From Roseiarcus sp963759955 (GTDB lineage Bacteria > Pseudomonadota > Alphaproteobacteria > Rhizobiales > Beijerinckiaceae), in the NCBI GenBank assembly GCA_963759955.1, contig CAVXCA010000104.1, positions 38,546-102,545 of the forward strand: a stretch of 64,000 nt of DNA, read 5' to 3'. Under the pieces are notes generated by a model. It made no database searches. It had not been told where the DNA came from and saw nothing but the letters and a program-made list of their open reading frames with translations. How positions within the stretch are numbered: the stretch's first letter is position 1; each line of letters opens with the position of its first letter. The translations under genes and the position numbers were made by a program. This document shows positions 62,872 through 64,000 of the stretch, piece by piece.

Positions 62872-64000
62872 GTGAGCGATGGGCTGGATGAGCTCTACCA
62901 GGTGAGCCAGGCGGTGCTTTCCGTCACCAGGCAGATGTCGGTCCGCGACGTGCTGCAGGTAATCGTGCGGTCCGCCCGGTCGCTGGTCGGCGCGCGTTAC
63001 GCCGCGCTGGGGGTGCCCGACGAGGGCGACTCGTTCGCCGAGTTCATCGTGGACGGAATGACCGCGGCGCAGCAGCAGGCCATCGGCCCGATACCGCGCC
63101 GGCACGGGATGCTCGGCGTGCTGCTCAACCAGGGCAAGCCCGAACGGCTGACGGATATCCGCGAGGACCCGAGGTTCGAGGGCTGGCCGGCCGCCCATCC
63201 GCAGATGTCGCATTTCCTCGGCGTGCCGGTGCGCGACGGCGACCGCGTCCTGGGCATCATCTTCGCGGCGACCAAGGTGCCGGCCGCGGCGGCCGGCCGC
63301 GGCTTCACCGAGCGGGACGAGGAGATCCTCTCGCTGTTCGCCGCCCACGCGGCGATCGCACTGACCAATGCCCGGCTCTACGAACGCAGCCGGGAACTGT
63401 CGGTCATGCAGGAGCGCTCCCGGCTGGCCAGGGACCTGCACGACGCCGTCACCCAGAAACTGTTCAGCATCAGGGCGCACGCGCGGGCCGCCGCGGTCCT
63501 GGTGCAGCGGGACCCGGTGGACCCGGCCCGGGTCAAGGCCGAGATCGACGTGGTCGGCGCGCTGGGCGCCGAGGCCCACGCCGAGCTGCGCGCGGTGATC
63601 GATGGCCTGGCCCCGCCCGACCTGGAATCGGCCGGGCTGGCCTGTTCGTTGCGCAGCTATGTGCAGCTGGCCGGGCGAGCGCACGGCGTCCCGGTGGCGT
63701 TCTCCGCCGCGGACCTGCCCGGGCTCGGGGCGCCGGTTGAGGCCGCGCTGTACCGGGTCGCGCAGGAAGCCCTGCACAACGCGCTGCGGCACGCCGGGGC
63801 ATCCCGCGTCCGCGTCACCCTGGAACGGACCCCGCGCCGGGTCGTCCTCGAGGTGGCCGACGACGGGCACGGGTTCGTGCCCGAGATGCCGTCAAGCGGA
63901 CTGGGGCTGGCCTCGATGCGCGAGCGCGCGGCCGCGGCAGGCGGCGTGCTGACCATACGTTCCGGCCGTTCGGGCACCGTCGTCCGGATGAAAGTGCCCG
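62872..64000 (+). CDS. GAF-domain sensor histidine kinase (HisKA_3 type), runs off the window
   Basis: Starting at a GTG (MSDGLDELYQVSQAVLSVTR), the open frame of 376 codons reaches the end of the window without a stop. A GAF domain (residues about 20-165, ARSLVGARYAALGVPDEGDS and MSHFLGVPVRDGDRVLGIIF) precedes the HisKA_3 helix QERSRLARDLHDAVTQKLFS with the phospho-accepting His. The HATPase N-box QEALHNALRHAG, G1 VADDGHGFVP and G2 SGLGLASMRERA follow. It is a NarL/DesK-type two-component sensor, and the response regulator should follow beyond 64,000. Confidence 0.88.
   Translation, partial: MSDGLDELYQVSQAVLSVTRQMSVRDVLQVIVRSARSLVGARYAALGVPDEGDSFAEFIVDGMTAAQQQAIGPIPRRHGMLGVLLNQGKPERLTDIREDPRFEGWPAAHPQMSHFLGVPVRDGDRVLGIIFAATKVPAAAAGRGFTERDEEILSLFAAHAAIALTNARLYERSRELSVMQERSRLARDLHDAVTQKLFSIRAHARAAAVLVQRDPVDPARVKAEIDVVGALGAEAHAELRAVIDGLAPPDLESAGLACSLRSYVQLAGRAHGVPVAFSAADLPGLGAPVEAALYRVAQEALHNALRHAGASRVRVTLERTPRRVVLEVADDGHGFVPEMPSSGLGLASMRERAAAAGGVLTIRSGRSGTVVRMKVP

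Noticed and set aside
59141..64000. Horizontal transfer of actinobacterial genes into the prophage
   Set aside because: Genes are ordinary housekeeping types cut at the join, without mobility genes; a chimera is simpler.

Overview
The window holds pieces of two unrelated genomes. Positions 1 to about 59,140 read as one high-GC alphaproteobacterium, most likely Hyphomicrobiales (Rhizobiales). The evidence is a circularly permuted two-piece tmRNA gene next to sspB, DUF4169 and ribbon-helix-helix genes, an Omp25/31-type outer-membrane protein, and a secE-nusG pair. From about 59,141 to the end the genes look actinobacterial: the C-terminus of a proton-pumping pyrophosphatase, an ACT-HAD serB, a queA-type gene, a short-chain dehydrogenase and a GAF/HisKA_3 sensor kinase. 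The join falls inside a gene on both sides with no mobile element there, so a chimeric read or misassembly is the simplest explanation.

Left part (1-22 kb): two exported proteins built almost entirely of Gly-Asn repeats plus a small exported companion; secE-nusG (not followed by rplKA); msrP; a trxB-lysR pair; a glutathione transferase; an outer-membrane barrel; a DMT exporter; an aminotransferase/solute-binding pair running into a truncated choline-sulfatase gene; cobU/cobP; a YgjP-type metallopeptidase; an alpha/beta hydrolase; a glycosyltransferase; a pirin; a psuG-psuK-type pseudouridine catabolic pair; a membrane-anchored hypothetical; a phosphoesterase; a Nudix hydrolase; and a GNAT acetyltransferase.

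Middle part (22-46 kb): a partly decayed sugar locus (deoC and fucU intact, a ribokinase C-terminus and a sugar-ABC permease present only as remnants). Next come a family III CoA-transferase and a PimC/PimD-like acyl-CoA dehydrogenase pair, a GlcNAc-kinase-like gene with nagA, and a complete Liv-type ABC importer followed by a membrane-anchored FMN/glutamate-synthase-like protein. A second ABC importer on the minus strand has a palindromic intercistronic element after its binding-protein gene. A frame-disrupted AsmA-family gene and the sspB-ssrA region follow.

Phage part (46.6-59.1 kb): a tail module in phage P2 order on the minus strand (fibres, FI sheath, FII tube, E/E', tape measure, U, X, D), so it is a contractile-tail prophage or tailocin. 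It abuts the upstream side of ssrA. Accessory genes are an RMF-like small protein between U and X, a small Acb2/Tad1-like candidate after D, a CHAP-type amidase candidate, a LamG protein and two collar-domain fibres, one with a collagen-like stalk carrying a perfect 144-bp tandem duplication. Baseplate, capsid and integrase genes are not present; they would lie beyond the join.

Single-base frame disruptions cluster at 43-50 kb and 59-61.3 kb, while most other genes are clean. This suggests either uncorrected long-read indels there or local decay. All family assignments were made by eye from motifs and remembered family features; no database search was possible.
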